Shown: positions 30,263 to 37,130 of the stretch, piece after piece | Numbering within the stretch: position 1 is the stretch's first letter | Layout of the letters: each line of letters opens with the position of its first letter | NCBI RefSeq assembly: GCF_000369625.1 | Contig: NZ_KB850112.1 | Location: forward strand, 597,642-661,641 | Direction of reading: 5' to 3' | Source: Acinetobacter variabilis | Lineage (GTDB): Bacteria; Pseudomonadota; Gammaproteobacteria; Pseudomonadales; Moraxellaceae | DNA length: 64,000 nucleotides | Notes under the pieces: generated by a model | What the model was told of the DNA's origin: nothing | Databases searched by the model: none | What the model saw: only the letters and a program-made list of their open reading frames with translations | Translations under genes and position numbers: made by a program

Positions 30263-30658
30263 TTATTGAGCAGGGTAGGATTTTCCTGCTTCTACAATCG
30301 GAATATTGGCCTCAGTGGGTACATAAATTATTTGTTGAATACGACCTTCTCGTAGGGCTTCACCAAATGCACCAATAAATTCCTGCTTGCGATATTCAGG
30401 ATAATCTTTAGCTGCCTGCCCAACGAGTTTAATGGCTTCTGCACGCAGTTTGGCACTTTCCAGTTCCGCTTTTGCAACTTGCACTTGAATCATTTTGGAT
30501 TGTTCTGCTTCAGCCAATGCTGCCTGACCATCCATGCCTTGTTTCCAAACTTTATAATGTGGCCAGCCAAACAATAGCAGTAAAATGACAATCAATAAAA
30601 AGAACAGCAAGCTCAATAGCATGAAAGGACTCAGGGCGTTGCGACGGACATAATTCAT
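30263..30658 (-). CDS. Single-pass membrane protein resembling the C-terminal part of SPFH proteins
   Basis: A 131-residue protein with one strong TM helix (about 12-32) after a basic N-terminus. A helix rich in Ala/Glu/Lys follows (AELESAKLRAEAIKLVGQAA), then a short ending, IQQIIYVPTEANIPIVEA. The same helix-plus-YVPT ending occurs after the SPFH domain in stomatin/prohibitin-like proteins, but the SPFH domain itself is absent here. Function unknown; a membrane scaffold role is speculation. It is convergent with infC. Confidence 0.65.
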   Translation of the reverse strand: MNYVRRNALSPFMLLSLLFFLLIVILLLLFGWPHYKVWKQGMDGQAALAEAEQSKMIQVQVAKAELESAKLRAEAIKLVGQAAKDYPEYRKQEFIGAFGEALREGRIQQIIYVPTEANIPIVEAGKSYPAQ

Positions 30659-30884
30659 AGTGCACCTACGGCAGATTTTCTTATCTATGGTATTTATTGA
30701 ATGTTTTATTCTGTTTCAGAAAAAGCATAGCCGAAATTTTATGTAAATCAAATATATGTAGTGATAGGGGAAAGTCCTAACCAGAACACCATTTTTTTAA
30801 TAACTGCTTTTATCCTTTGAAATCTGATGAGATAAATTTCTTTCAGCTTAACCCATATAATTAAAAGTGTTTTTGAATCAGCCT

Positions 30885-31436
30885 TTATGATCTTAAATTC
30901 CAAGCACTGTACATGGCTTGAATAATTTCCTTAGCTTGCTGACGAGAAAACATCGATAAATGAATCCGGAATAATCTTAAATAGAGCCGGTCGCGCCAAC
31001 TGGACTGACAAAGAATAAAATCGAGCGTGCCATCTCGCTGATTAATTTGATGAGCGGGAAGTCTGGTTAGCCAGCGTTTGGTACGTGCCTTAATTGAATC
31101 ATATTGGGGATTGATAAAGCTGTAATGGACGGTTTCACGATATAAACACAGACTGATCTGGTATCCTGCCAAAGTGTAATAAATTGTCCGCGAGGTGATT
31201 TTTAGTTTAATGCTATATACCAAGAGCGATAGCATCAGGAAACCTAGCATATAGCCATAAAAGCTTGGAGACTCCTGCCATAAAAATATCAATCCTCGAA
31301 CAAAACTGGAAGGAGGATCTGAAGTATGAAGGTACAAAGTCATCAAAATCCCAATGGGATAGCAAAGAAGGAGAAGTCCCATATGTTTCATCGTCTGGTC
31401 ACTTTGATGAAACAGAATGATGTCTGATGTGTTCAT
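30885..31436 (-). CDS. Uncharacterised two-helix membrane protein
   Basis: A 183-residue protein that I do not recognise. Two TM helices (about 18-36 and 55-73) are followed by a basic cytoplasmic domain with strands typical of a PH-like membrane-protein domain (SRTIYYTLAGYQISLCLYRE, then GTLDFILC). The IS element ends 57 bases upstream of its start codon, so its promoter may have been displaced or supplied by the IS. Confidence 0.6.
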   Translation of the reverse strand: MNTSDIILFHQSDQTMKHMGLLLLCYPIGILMTLYLHTSDPPSSFVRGLIFLWQESPSFYGYMLGFLMLSLLVYSIKLKITSRTIYYTLAGYQISLCLYRETVHYSFINPQYDSIKARTKRWLTRLPAHQINQRDGTLDFILCQSSWRDRLYLRLFRIHLSMFSRQQAKEIIQAMYSAWNLRS

Positions 31437-31487
31437 ATTGTTATTTTTATGATGGATGAAAATTGAACACTTTCAAGCTTAAGGATT

Positions 31488-31492
31488 CTGTC
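31488..31492. repeat. Target-site duplication, left copy
   Basis: CTGTC immediately outside the left inverted repeat, identical to 32594-32598. Confidence 0.85.
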
Positions 31493-32593
31493 TAGGACTT
31501 ACGCACTATTATTTATAGATTTTCTGTGGCAGCAGATGATTCTTATCGAGAATAAATTCATCAATAAAGTTCTTGATAATTGGTCTAAATAATTTCTTCT
31601 GCCAACGATATACATTTTCAAAGATCCGCTCAAACTGGTTCTTTTGTATCTCAACATAGGCCATCAAGGCTGAGAAAATATGATTCAAAATCAGCTTGGA
31701 TCGTCTTACTTGAAACTTTTCAATATGACAAACCTGTTTAATTACTCGATGATATTGTTCTATTTTCCAATGACTTGAATGTAATTCATAAAAACCATCA
31801 AAGGACAATAAATCATCTTCATCTTGATGCACAATATAAAATCTCTGCTGTTCTTTTAACTGAGTCTTAAATAATTGTACAAAGCCAACATCTTTGAGCC
31901 AGACCACTTGACCCTGATGAAAATTCGGCAATAAACGGAGTTGAAACCATTGTCCTTTTTCAGGGGAAACCTTACGGTTACTGTCGACACCAAACATAAA
32001 TCGAATACCATGTTTTCTTATGGTTTTTAGATTTTCAGTCGATGAATACCAACTATCACCTGTAATGAATTGAATCTTTGCACCCCAATCGAGTACTTCA
32101 CTTAACATCTCCATAAAGTAATCATTCTTGGTTTTACTTTCTGACTTATCATAAATTCGAAAATTAATTGGAATATTTTTGCCATGTTGATCTGTCGCAT
32201 ACAAGGTAATGAGATTAATACCCTTGACGGATCGGTGGTGTTTACCTGACCAAAAATAGCTAACTAAGTCCATATGTTGACTATATGGCTTATCTAAAAC
32301 AGTATCATCAATACTGACTATAAGTTTATTATTATCAATGTGTTGAATTGCTTCTTGATATAGATCGCGAGCTGTGTAGTCTTCACGCTCCAAAAAGCGA
32401 TTTACACTGTCATGCGAGATATTATAAGTCTCGGCAAGTTGTGTGCAGCTAATAGAGTTTGGTTCTGTCATGAGAAAGCCCATATAAATGGGTAATGTAC
32501 AAGTTGCTGTAGAAGCATGTTTAGTTCGTCTGATCACAGATACGTTATAAAGTAGTTTGAGACTTTTTTAAATCCCTCAATGCGTAAGTCCTA
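31493..32593 (-). mobile_element. ISAba11-like insertion sequence, complete
   Basis: Complete element of exactly 1101 bp. Perfect 13-bp terminal inverted repeats: TAGGACTTACGCA at 31493-31505 and its complement at 32581-32593. The 5-bp direct repeat CTGTC flanks both sides (31488-31492 and 32594-32598), the mark of a transposition target duplication. One transposase gene fills it on the minus strand. Length, 5-bp duplication and DDE transposase fit ISAba11 as I know it. The insertion lies between the hsp20 terminator and the membrane-protein gene and breaks no coding sequence. Name by memory, not by database comparison. Confidence 0.9.
31509..32537 (-). CDS. tnp: IS701/ISAba11-type DDE transposase
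   Basis: 342-residue transposase, apparently full length and undamaged. Candidate catalytic triad: Asp77/78 in SIDDTVLDKP, Asp161 in ITGDSWYSS, and Glu260 in HWKIEQYHRVIK, the last with the E/Y/R/K pattern common to IS4-related families. The N-terminal part (about 30-60) has a helix-turn-helix-like segment, CTQLAETYNISHDSVNRFL. The start may be the first ATG (32537) or codon 23. The gene occupies nearly the whole element, with its stop 16 bases from the left end. Confidence 0.9.
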   Translation of the reverse strand: MIRRTKHASTATCTLPIYMGFLMTEPNSISCTQLAETYNISHDSVNRFLEREDYTARDLYQEAIQHIDNNKLIVSIDDTVLDKPYSQHMDLVSYFWSGKHHRSVKGINLITLYATDQHGKNIPINFRIYDKSESKTKNDYFMEMLSEVLDWGAKIQFITGDSWYSSTENLKTIRKHGIRFMFGVDSNRKVSPEKGQWFQLRLLPNFHQGQVVWLKDVGFVQLFKTQLKEQQRFYIVHQDEDDLLSFDGFYELHSSHWKIEQYHRVIKQVCHIEKFQVRRSKLILNHIFSALMAYVEIQKNQFERIFENVYRWQKKLFRPIIKNFIDEFILDKNHLLPQKIYK

Positions 32594-32598
32594 CTGTC
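32594..32598. repeat. Target-site duplication, right copy
   Basis: CTGTC immediately outside the right inverted repeat, identical to 31488-31492. Confidence 0.85.
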
Positions 32599-32604
32599 CT
32601 AAAA

Positions 32605-32636
32605 AAGAAAGACCCGTTCGGGCCTTTCTTTTGATT
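32605..32636 (-). terminator. Terminator of hsp20
   Basis: AAAGAAAG and CTTTCTTT flank CCC-GTTC-GGG with one A/C mismatch. It sits directly between the hsp20 stop and the IS insertion point. Confidence 0.8.
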
Positions 32637-32641
32637 GTTGA

Positions 32642-33106
32642 TCAGCTTTGCTGCTCGTTAGATTTATTTTTTTCAGCTAACAGTTTTTTGCCAATCGGAA
32701 TCTGACGAGGCAATTTTTCTTCCGGCACATTGCGCTGCAATTCGATTTTCAATAAACCATTTTCAAATTCAGCGTGTTGTACCTCTACATGTTCATCCAG
32801 ACGTAAAGACAGCTTGAATGAACGGTGGGCGATACCTTTATGTAGGAATTCCACAGCCGTATCTGAATTTTCTTCCATCGCTTTACCGCTAATGGTCAGA
32901 ACCTGATTTTCCAGATTGATCTCTAGCTGGTCTTCATTGAATCCGGCAGCAGAAACTACAATGCGGTAATTGTTGTCGCCGGTTTTTTCAATGTTGTAAT
33001 GCGGATAGTTTGGTGCCTCACTTTGCATTGCATAATCAAAAAGGTCATTAAAGCGGTCAAAACCGATACTACGACGGAATAGTGGGCTAAGACTGAAATT
33101 GCTCAT
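32642..33106 (-). CDS. Small heat-shock protein, Hsp20/IbpA family
   Basis: ATP-independent holdase chaperone (154 residues). The N-terminal region FSLSPLFRRSIGFDRFNDLFD is the IbpA-type start. The alpha-crystallin domain spans about 33-125, with YRIVVSAAGFNEDQLEI and GIAHRSFKLSLRLDEHVEV. The C-terminal IPI motif (QIPIGKK) needed for oligomer contacts is present. A very good AGGAGG precedes the ATG, and a sigma-32-type promoter lies about 110-135 bases upstream. Confidence 0.94.
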   Translation of the reverse strand: MSNFSLSPLFRRSIGFDRFNDLFDYAMQSEAPNYPHYNIEKTGDNNYRIVVSAAGFNEDQLEINLENQVLTISGKAMEENSDTAVEFLHKGIAHRSFKLSLRLDEHVEVQHAEFENGLLKIELQRNVPEEKLPRQIPIGKKLLAEKNKSNEQQS

Positions 33107-33416
33107 TGATCTTACCTCCTGATCTCAGAAAAGTTTTATAAACAACATGCAATTCTTAAATATGAACTCAGTGATTAGAAACAATCTCCTGAATAGATCA
33201 TTGCTCTATTTCTAATATAGGATTGAGGCGAAGCTTTTCAAGACTCAAGATTTAAAAATATTTGAACCCATCTTGAGCTAAAAATAATGCTTTGAATTTA
33301 GCGATTTTACTGCCGAATCTATAACAAAATATGCGGAAGTGGGGCTTTAAATCATGCTATAACTAGATCAAGTTTCAATAATGTCATGTAAAAACGAAAA
33401 GGTAACAGGTAATCAC
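33107..33416. other. Intergenic region between hsp20 and the GST gene
   Basis: 310 bases between divergent genes. The left half is the hsp20 leader and heat-shock promoter. The right half must hold the GST promoter; TATAAC at about 33357-33362 is a possible -10 without a convincing -35. No small gene seen. Confidence 0.5.
33214..33242 (-). promoter_or_regulatory. Candidate sigma-32 promoter of hsp20
   Basis: On the minus strand the perfect -35 CTTGAAA (33242-33236) is followed after 14 bases by CCTATATT (33221-33214), close to the heat-shock -10 CCCCATNT. The transcript would have an untranslated leader of about 100 bases. Near its end the ribosome binding site AGGAGG lies between two GATC sequences that can pair. 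Confidence 0.6.
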
Positions 33417-34037
33417 ATGATTGATCTATATTATTGGGGAACGCCCAATGGACATAAAATTACCATCGCATTAGAAGAAATGGGCTTGGAATATAAAATT
33501 TTCCCAATCAATATTCTGGAAAATGACCAGTTTCAACCTGATTTTTTACGTATCTCTCCGAACAATAAAATTCCTGCGATCGTGGATCAGGATGGCCCGC
33601 GTGGCGAACCGATTTCAGTTTTTGAATCTGGCGCGATTCTGCAATATTTGGGTCGTAAAACCGGCCTGTTTTATCCGGATGATGAGCAGCAACGTGTTGA
33701 AGTTGAGCAATGGCTAATGTGGCAAATGGGTGGCTTGGGTCCGATGCTGGGACAGAATCATCATTTTAGCCGTTTCGCTCCTGAGCGTATCCCGTATGCC
33801 ACTGATCGTTATGTCAATGAAACCAAGCGTCTATACGGGGTTCTGAACAAACAGCTGATTGGTCAGAAGTATGTAGCCGGTGAGTATTCGATTGCGGATA
33901 TGGCTATTTTGCCATGGGTGTTACGTCATGAATGGCAGCAGATTGATCTGGCAGATTATCCGGAAGTACAGGAATATGTGACACGCCTGACTGCGCGTCC
34001 AGCGGTGCAAAGAGCGTTAGCAATACAGGTCAGATAA
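33417..34037 (+). CDS. Glutathione S-transferase family protein, YfcG/YghU-like
   Basis: Cytosolic GST-fold protein (206 residues from ATG 33417). The thioredoxin-like N-domain begins MIDLYYWGTPNGHKITIALE, whose TPNGHK motif is typical of the Nu-class disulfide-bond oxidoreductases YfcG and YghU. FLRISPNNKIPAIVD and ESGAILQYLGRKTG follow; the second holds the Glu-Ser glutathione contacts. The helical C-domain ends near RPAVQRAL. The start was chosen by homology to YfcG and an AGGTAA-type ribosome binding site; an earlier ATG at 33381 adds 12 unlikely residues. Disulfide reduction of glutathionyl substrates is the likely role. Confidence 0.9.
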   Translation: MIDLYYWGTPNGHKITIALEEMGLEYKIFPINILENDQFQPDFLRISPNNKIPAIVDQDGPRGEPISVFESGAILQYLGRKTGLFYPDDEQQRVEVEQWLMWQMGGLGPMLGQNHHFSRFAPERIPYATDRYVNETKRLYGVLNKQLIGQKYVAGEYSIADMAILPWVLRHEWQQIDLADYPEVQEYVTRLTARPAVQRALAIQVR

Positions 34038-34072
34038 GTCTGGCCTTTGTGCTAAACTAGATAAAAGTAGAT

Positions 34073-34097
34073 TAAACCACCTTTGGGTGGTTTTTTA
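34073..34097 (+). terminator. Terminator of the GST gene
   Basis: AAACCACC-TTT-GGGTGGTTT followed by T residues, about 36 bases after the stop. It overlaps the upstream extension of the next frame, which supports that gene starting at 34110. Confidence 0.85.
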
Positions 34098-34109
34098 TTG
34101 GGTGAGTGT

Positions 34110-34400
34110 ATGAAAGATTTTTTCCTGAACTTTACTAAAATCGTGGAAACGAATCCTCGAATTTACTGGAGTATTATTTTCGGTATTGCGGCTTGTCTGC
34201 TGCTGTTCATTGCTGAAATTGTGCATGTGGATCAGGTGATCAGCGCCTTGAATACCAAAGATCGCCAGATTTTAAATGCAGCTCTTGAGCCGATCACCCA
34301 GAAATATCAATGGTCACGTATTTTGGTCATGGTTATGGCTATATTCTGGGCGAATTGGGAATATCTTAAAGCCAAGAAAAAACTGGGTTTAAGCCGTTAG
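34110..34400 (+). CDS. Small single-helix membrane protein, uncharacterised
   Basis: A 96-residue protein starting MKDFFLNFTKIVETN. The start is set at 34110 because the upstream extension runs through the GST terminator. One or two hydrophobic segments (about 19-40, IIFGIAACLLLFIAEIV; and 68-82) are joined by a charged helix; it ends with Lys-rich AKKKLGLSR. It lies 7 bases before yqaA on the same strand, so they are probably translated together. Not recognised. Confidence 0.6.
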   Translation: MKDFFLNFTKIVETNPRIYWSIIFGIAACLLLFIAEIVHVDQVISALNTKDRQILNAALEPITQKYQWSRILVMVMAIFWANWEYLKAKKKLGLSR

Positions 34401-34407
34401 TCTCGGG

Positions 34408-34830
34408 ATGTCCCTGTTTCTGCTCTTTCTTGCCGCTTTTGGTGCAGCCACTTTATTACCGCTGCAGTCGGAAGCGGTTTTGCTGGGTTTATTATGGCAA
34501 GGGAGCTATTCGGCGGCTTTACTTATCATGATCGCAAGTGCTGGAAATATCTTGGGTTCCTGTGTGAACTGGTATCTGGGGTTTAAGATTGAGCAATATA
34601 AACATAAAAAATGGTTTCCAGTCTCTGAGCAGCAGATGCTTAAAGCCCAAAGTACCTATCAGAAATACGGCTATTGGTCATTATTGCTGAGCTGGGTGCC
34701 GATTATTGGCGATCCAATTACGTTAATTGCTGGCTTGCTCAAGGAAAATTTTGCCCGTTTTATCTTGATAGTCAGTGTCGCCAAAATAGGACGTTATTTA
34801 TTTGTCTATTGGGCGTATGCGATGTTTTAA
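34408..34830 (+). CDS. yqaA: YqaA family membrane protein (DedA/SNARE-associated superfamily)
   Basis: Polytopic inner-membrane protein (140 residues). The family pattern is visible: LPLQSEAVLLGLL near residue 17, the SAGNILGSCVNWYLG block with conserved Gly/Asn near 44, and a central hydrophilic stretch. VPIIGDPITLIAGLL near 97 is the re-entrant-loop-like motif, and a last helix, IGRYLFVYWA, follows. Members of this superfamily are linked to lipid scrambling or membrane homeostasis; YqaA itself has no settled function. Confidence 0.85.
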   Translation: MSLFLLFLAAFGAATLLPLQSEAVLLGLLWQGSYSAALLIMIASAGNILGSCVNWYLGFKIEQYKHKKWFPVSEQQMLKAQSTYQKYGYWSLLLSWVPIIGDPITLIAGLLKENFARFILIVSVAKIGRYLFVYWAYAMF

Positions 34831-34860
34831 AAAAGAGGCGTAAAGCCTCTTTTTATTTGT
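34831..34860 (+). terminator. Terminator of yqaA (possibly shared with the MFS gene)
   Basis: AAAGAGGC-GTAAA-GCCTCTTT followed by T residues directly after the yqaA stop. Confidence 0.88.
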
Positions 34861-34921
34861 ATTCATCATTAGTGCACAATATTTTCCTGATTGAAAATCC
34901 TACGCACATCAGAACTAAAAA

Positions 34922-36175
34922 TTATTTTTCAGTCCCTTTGGTAATATCAATTCCAAACAGATCCTTGGTTCTTGCCCAGCTGATGGCCACCACCAGTAGG
35001 GTCATGCTGCCACCAAACACTGTAGCCATAATTGTGCCCATATATTTCGCAGCCAGACCGGACTCAAAAGCACCCAGTTCATTACTGGATGAGACAAACA
35101 TGCCGTTTACTGCAGCAACCCGGCCACGCATATTATCGGGTGGGTAAATCTGTAAAATCGTCTGGCGAATCACTACAGAAATACTGTCACAGGCGCCAGT
35201 CATGGCAAGAGCAAACAGAGATAGCCACATCGAGTTAGAAAAGGCGAATAGCAGGGTAAAGACTCCGAATCCTGCGACTGCAAGCAGCATATTACGCCAG
35301 GCATGTTGCGTAGGCGGAAAACGGGTCAGGGCAATCATGGTTATCAGTGCGCCAATTGAAGGGGCAGCCCGTAAATACCCCAAACCTTCAGGACCAACCT
35401 TTAAAATATCCTCTGCAAAAATCGGTAAGAGGGCAATCACCCCACCAAACAGTACCGAAACCAGATCTAGGGAAATCGACCATAGTACAATTTTGCTGTT
35501 CCAGATAAAACGGAAACCATCACCCAGACTATGCAGGACATTTTCAGTTTCAATTTTAGGAAAATCGCGCTTTTGCAATAAGTTAATCAGAACAAAACAG
35601 ATGCTGACCAGTACTGCGACAGTTAGAAGACTGGTTTCCCGACCTAAAAACGCCAGCATAAAACCACCGAGCATCGGCCCGATAATTACCCCACTTTGCC
35701 AGCCAATAGTGGTCCAGGTCGCTCCATTGGCATAAAGTGCACGTGGAATCAGAAAGGGTTTCAGTGAAGTTGCTGAAGGATTATAAAAGCCACGAATGGT
35801 ACCCAGACAGAAAATGACGGCATAAATTCCCCAAGACAATTGACTGGCGCTGAGGTTTCCCAAGCCGTGATAATGAAACAGTGACCAGAGAATAAGCGGC
35901 ATCGGAATGGCGAAAAATAAACAGATTTTCATAATAGTCTGTTTATTAAAGCGATCCGCGATATATCCGCCCCATAAGGAGAGGGAAATAAAAGGAATGG
36001 CTTCTGCCAGACCAATCAGTCCTAAGGTTAGCGGGTCTTTGGTAATCTGATATAGAGAATAGGCAACAATAATTTCCTGAATCAGAATGGCTAAAGTCAG
36101 GCAAAACTGATTTAAGGTGACAATAGAAAAGTCTCGATAACGGAGTGCGGCAAACGCATCGGGCTGAATGTGCAT
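34922..36175 (-). CDS. MFS transporter, EntS-like
   Basis: Major facilitator superfamily exporter (417 residues from ATG 36175) with about 11-12 hydrophobic helices. The N-terminus MHIQPDAFAALRYRDFSIVT and the GGYIADRFNKQTIMK loop between TM2 and TM3 fit the EntS/multidrug MFS_3 group. A second internal loop, IYPPDNMRGRVAAVNG, is the matching repeat-half motif. The frame extends 24 codons upstream, but a TATAAT-like -10 lies inside that extension, which argues for 36175. The ribosome binding site is weak. The substrate is unknown, and no siderophore genes are nearby. Confidence 0.85.
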   Translation of the reverse strand: MHIQPDAFAALRYRDFSIVTLNQFCLTLAILIQEIIVAYSLYQITKDPLTLGLIGLAEAIPFISLSLWGGYIADRFNKQTIMKICLFFAIPMPLILWSLFHYHGLGNLSASQLSWGIYAVIFCLGTIRGFYNPSATSLKPFLIPRALYANGATWTTIGWQSGVIIGPMLGGFMLAFLGRETSLLTVAVLVSICFVLINLLQKRDFPKIETENVLHSLGDGFRFIWNSKIVLWSISLDLVSVLFGGVIALLPIFAEDILKVGPEGLGYLRAAPSIGALITMIALTRFPPTQHAWRNMLLAVAGFGVFTLLFAFSNSMWLSLFALAMTGACDSISVVIRQTILQIYPPDNMRGRVAAVNGMFVSSSNELGAFESGLAAKYMGTIMATVFGGSMTLLVVAISWARTKDLFGIDITKGTEK

Positions 36176-36303
36176 AAAGAGCTGCAACTGAAAAAATTGA
36201 CAAATTATAAAGTGATATCGCAAGCAGTATATAAATTCATCATCCAATTCTTATCGTAAAAAATGTTAAGTTTGCAGATTCATCAAGAAAAAAAGACTAG
36301 TGC

Positions 36304-36405
36304 TTTTGTTTTAAGCAAAGATGCATTAGAATATCGGCTCCCTTACCTGCAGGGCGTTCTTGCAATGGTGCAGACGTGCCGAACAGGTGTTCAAAAGAGG
36401 TTGTT
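36304..36405 (+). promoter_or_regulatory. Promoter and structured leader of rpmI-rplT
   Basis: Candidate promoter: TTTTGT (36304-36309), 17-base spacer, TAGAAT (36327-36332). The leader can fold: ACCTG (36345-36349) pairs with CAGGT (36384-36388) and encloses TGCA-ATGG-TGCA and GGC/GCC stems. In E. coli and other bacteria, ribosomal protein L20 represses rpmI-rplT by binding a leader structure that mimics its rRNA site. Whether this leader does the same is an inference from position and foldability only. Confidence 0.5.
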
Positions 36406-36600
36406 ATGCCTAAGATGAAAACTCGCCGTGGTGCAGCTAAACGCTTCAAAGCGACTGCTAACGGTTTTAAGCGTAAACAAGCGTTCAAACGCCACATTTT
36501 GACCAAAAAATCTGCTAAGCGTATTCGTCAATTGCGCGGCTGTGTAATGGTTCACGTAAGTGACGTTGCTTCAGTTCGTCGTATGTGCCCGTACATCTAA
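36406..36600 (+). CDS. rpmI: 50S ribosomal protein L35
   Basis: 64-residue basic ribosomal protein: [20 protein letters not shown], then [20 protein letters not shown]. The start is at 36406, preceded by AGAGG; an in-frame extension to 36376 is not part of the family. It is followed 11 bases later by rplT. The gene is normally next to infC, but here it is about 6.2 kb away. Confidence 0.98.
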   Translation: MPKMKTRRGAAKRFKATANGFKRKQAFKRHILTKKSAKRIRQLRGCVMVHVSDVASVRRMCPYI

Positions 36601-36611
36601 GGAGATTATAA

Positions 36612-36971
36612 ATGGCTCGTGTAAAACGTGGTGTACAGGCTCATCGCCGTCACAAAAAAATTCTTGCTCGCGCTAAAGGTTACTATGGTGCTCGTTCACG
36701 CGTTTACCGCGTAGCGTTCCAAGCGGTAATCAAAGCTGGTCAATACGCTTACCGTGACCGTCGTCAGAAGAAACGTCAATTCCGTGCTCTATGGATTGCG
36801 CGTATCAACGCTGGTGCACGTCAAAACGGTTTATCGTACAGCCGTATGATCGCTGGCTTGAAAAAAGCTCAGGTTATCATCGACCGTCGCGTACTTGCTG
36901 ACATCGCTATGCATGACGCAGTTGCGTTTGCAGCTCTAGCTTCTAAAGCTAAAGATGCGTTGGCTGCATAA
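36612..36971 (+). CDS. rplT: 50S ribosomal protein L20
   Basis: 119-residue rRNA-binding assembly protein with [20 protein letters not shown] at the start, [19 protein letters not shown] near residue 62, and the C-terminal globular domain that in E. coli also binds its own leader. A strong AAGGAG precedes the ATG. It ends with a terminator and is separated from pheS by the next gene. Confidence 0.98.
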   Translation: MARVKRGVQAHRRHKKILARAKGYYGARSRVYRVAFQAVIKAGQYAYRDRRQKKRQFRALWIARINAGARQNGLSYSRMIAGLKKAQVIIDRRVLADIAMHDAVAFAALASKAKDALAA

Positions 36972-36984
36972 GTCTTTATGACTT

Positions 36985-37017
36985 AGAAAAAAGACCGCTT
37001 TTAGCGGTCTTTTTTTA
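36985..37017 (+). terminator. Terminator of rpmI-rplT
   Basis: AAAAAAGACCGC-TTTTA-GCGGTCTTTTTT, about 20 bases after the rplT stop. Confidence 0.93.
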
Positions 37018-37130
37018 TGCTTAAATGAAATCAGTGGGATCTTTGATTTTTTTAAATCATTTATTTATTGATTTGGTGGAGATTAAGTCTCCACCAAGCC
37101 AAAGTGATTATTTATAGACAATATATTTTA

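Noticed and set aside
34674..35147. 157-residue plus-strand frame bridging yqaA and the MFS gene
   Set aside because: It starts in another frame of yqaA, crosses its terminator and runs opposite the MFS gene.
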